Shown: positions 6,300 to 6,356 of the stretch, in pieces
Numbering within the stretch: the stretch's first letter is position 1
Layout of the letters: every line of letters starts with the position of its first letter
Assembly: GCA_964643145.1 (NCBI GenBank)
Contig: CAZXPG010000073.1
Span: 1 to 6,356, forward strand
Direction of reading: 5' to 3'
From: CAZXPG01 sp964643145
GTDB taxonomy: Bacteria; Pseudomonadota; Alphaproteobacteria; Rickettsiales; Arcanibacteraceae
DNA: 6,356 nucleotides
The notes under the pieces: model-generated
The model's input: only the letters and a program-made list of their open reading frames with translations
What the model was told of the DNA's origin: nothing
Database searches by the model: none
Program-made: the position numbers and the translations under genes

Positions 6300-6354
6300 A
6301 TATAACCTCAGTTTTGGATAAGCTTTGCTTATCCAAAACTGGCATGATATTGAA
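6300..6354 (-). repeat. Palindromic intergenic repeat, right copy of the 55-bp inverted pair
   Basis: This is the reverse-oriented partner of positions 1-55, with 53 of 55 matches. The hairpin core (6309-6341) has the same 15-bp stem, here with a TTT loop (6324-6326), which confirms the opposite orientation. It begins 30 bp after the pgeF stop. The T-rich stretch (6276-6286) lies before, not after, the hairpin, so it is not a canonical terminator for the operon, though the stem could still protect the mRNA 3' end. Confidence 0.85.
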
Positions 6355-6356
6355 AA

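Noticed and set aside
6309..6341. Intrinsic terminator for the pepA-pgeF operon
   Set aside because: The stem is strong but is followed by GCATGATATTG, not a U-run; the T-rich stretch is before the stem. The same element occurs at 14-46, so a repeat is the better reading.
1..6354. Composite transposon bounded by the 55-bp inverted repeats
   Set aside because: No transposase, integrase or resolvase is encoded inside, all four genes are housekeeping types, and the repeats are self-palindromic rather than insertion-sequence ends.
1..6356. CRISPR array, tRNA or rRNA gene
   Set aside because: No regularly spaced repeats with unique spacers were seen, and no sequence folding as a tRNA or resembling rRNA was recognised.

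Overview
The window holds four ordinary chromosomal genes from what looks like a Gram-negative bacterium, separated by gaps unusually rich in palindromic repeats. By eye the GC content is a little under 50%. The overlapping pair of a MidA/NDUFAF7-type methyltransferase and pgeF, together with the protein sequences, makes an alphaproteobacterium my best guess. That is inference from gene order and family resemblance; there is no rRNA or other marker to settle it.

Layout. Positions 1-299 hold no gene. They contain one arm of a 55-bp inverted repeat (1-55) and a composite G/C-rich inverted repeat (about 100-250). A minus-strand gene (300-2669) encodes a 789-residue fused 3-hydroxyacyl-CoA dehydrogenase/enoyl-CoA hydratase of the FadN-like domain order. 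The divergent intergenic region (2670-2909) has a 21-bp-stem palindrome, a good candidate promoter for the minus-strand gene, two TATAAT boxes on the plus strand and a doubtful 18-codon reading frame. On the plus strand follow pepA (leucyl aminopeptidase, 2910-4415), a MidA/NDUFAF7-type methyltransferase (4478-5554) and pgeF (peptidoglycan editing factor, 5551-6270). The last two overlap by 4 bp (ATGA). The second arm of the 55-bp inverted repeat (6300-6354) closes the window.

How the genes fit together. The three plus-strand genes look like one transcription unit. PepA clears peptides in the cytoplasm. The methyltransferase, by homology, modifies a subunit of respiratory complex I or a related target. 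PgeF edits mis-made cell-wall precursors. The minus-strand gene carries out two steps of fatty-acid beta-oxidation; its usual thiolase and acyl-CoA dehydrogenase partners are not in the window.

I see no new defence, mobile or biosynthetic system. The notable features are structural. Every gap between genes, apart from the 4-bp overlap, carries a strong palindrome. A near-identical 55-bp repeat bounds the window in inverted orientation. A short-loop G-quadruplex motif lies just downstream of the beta-oxidation gene. A run of nine G's sits in that gene's hydratase active-site codons. A GCAA-capped hairpin overlaps the ribosome-binding region of the methyltransferase gene.
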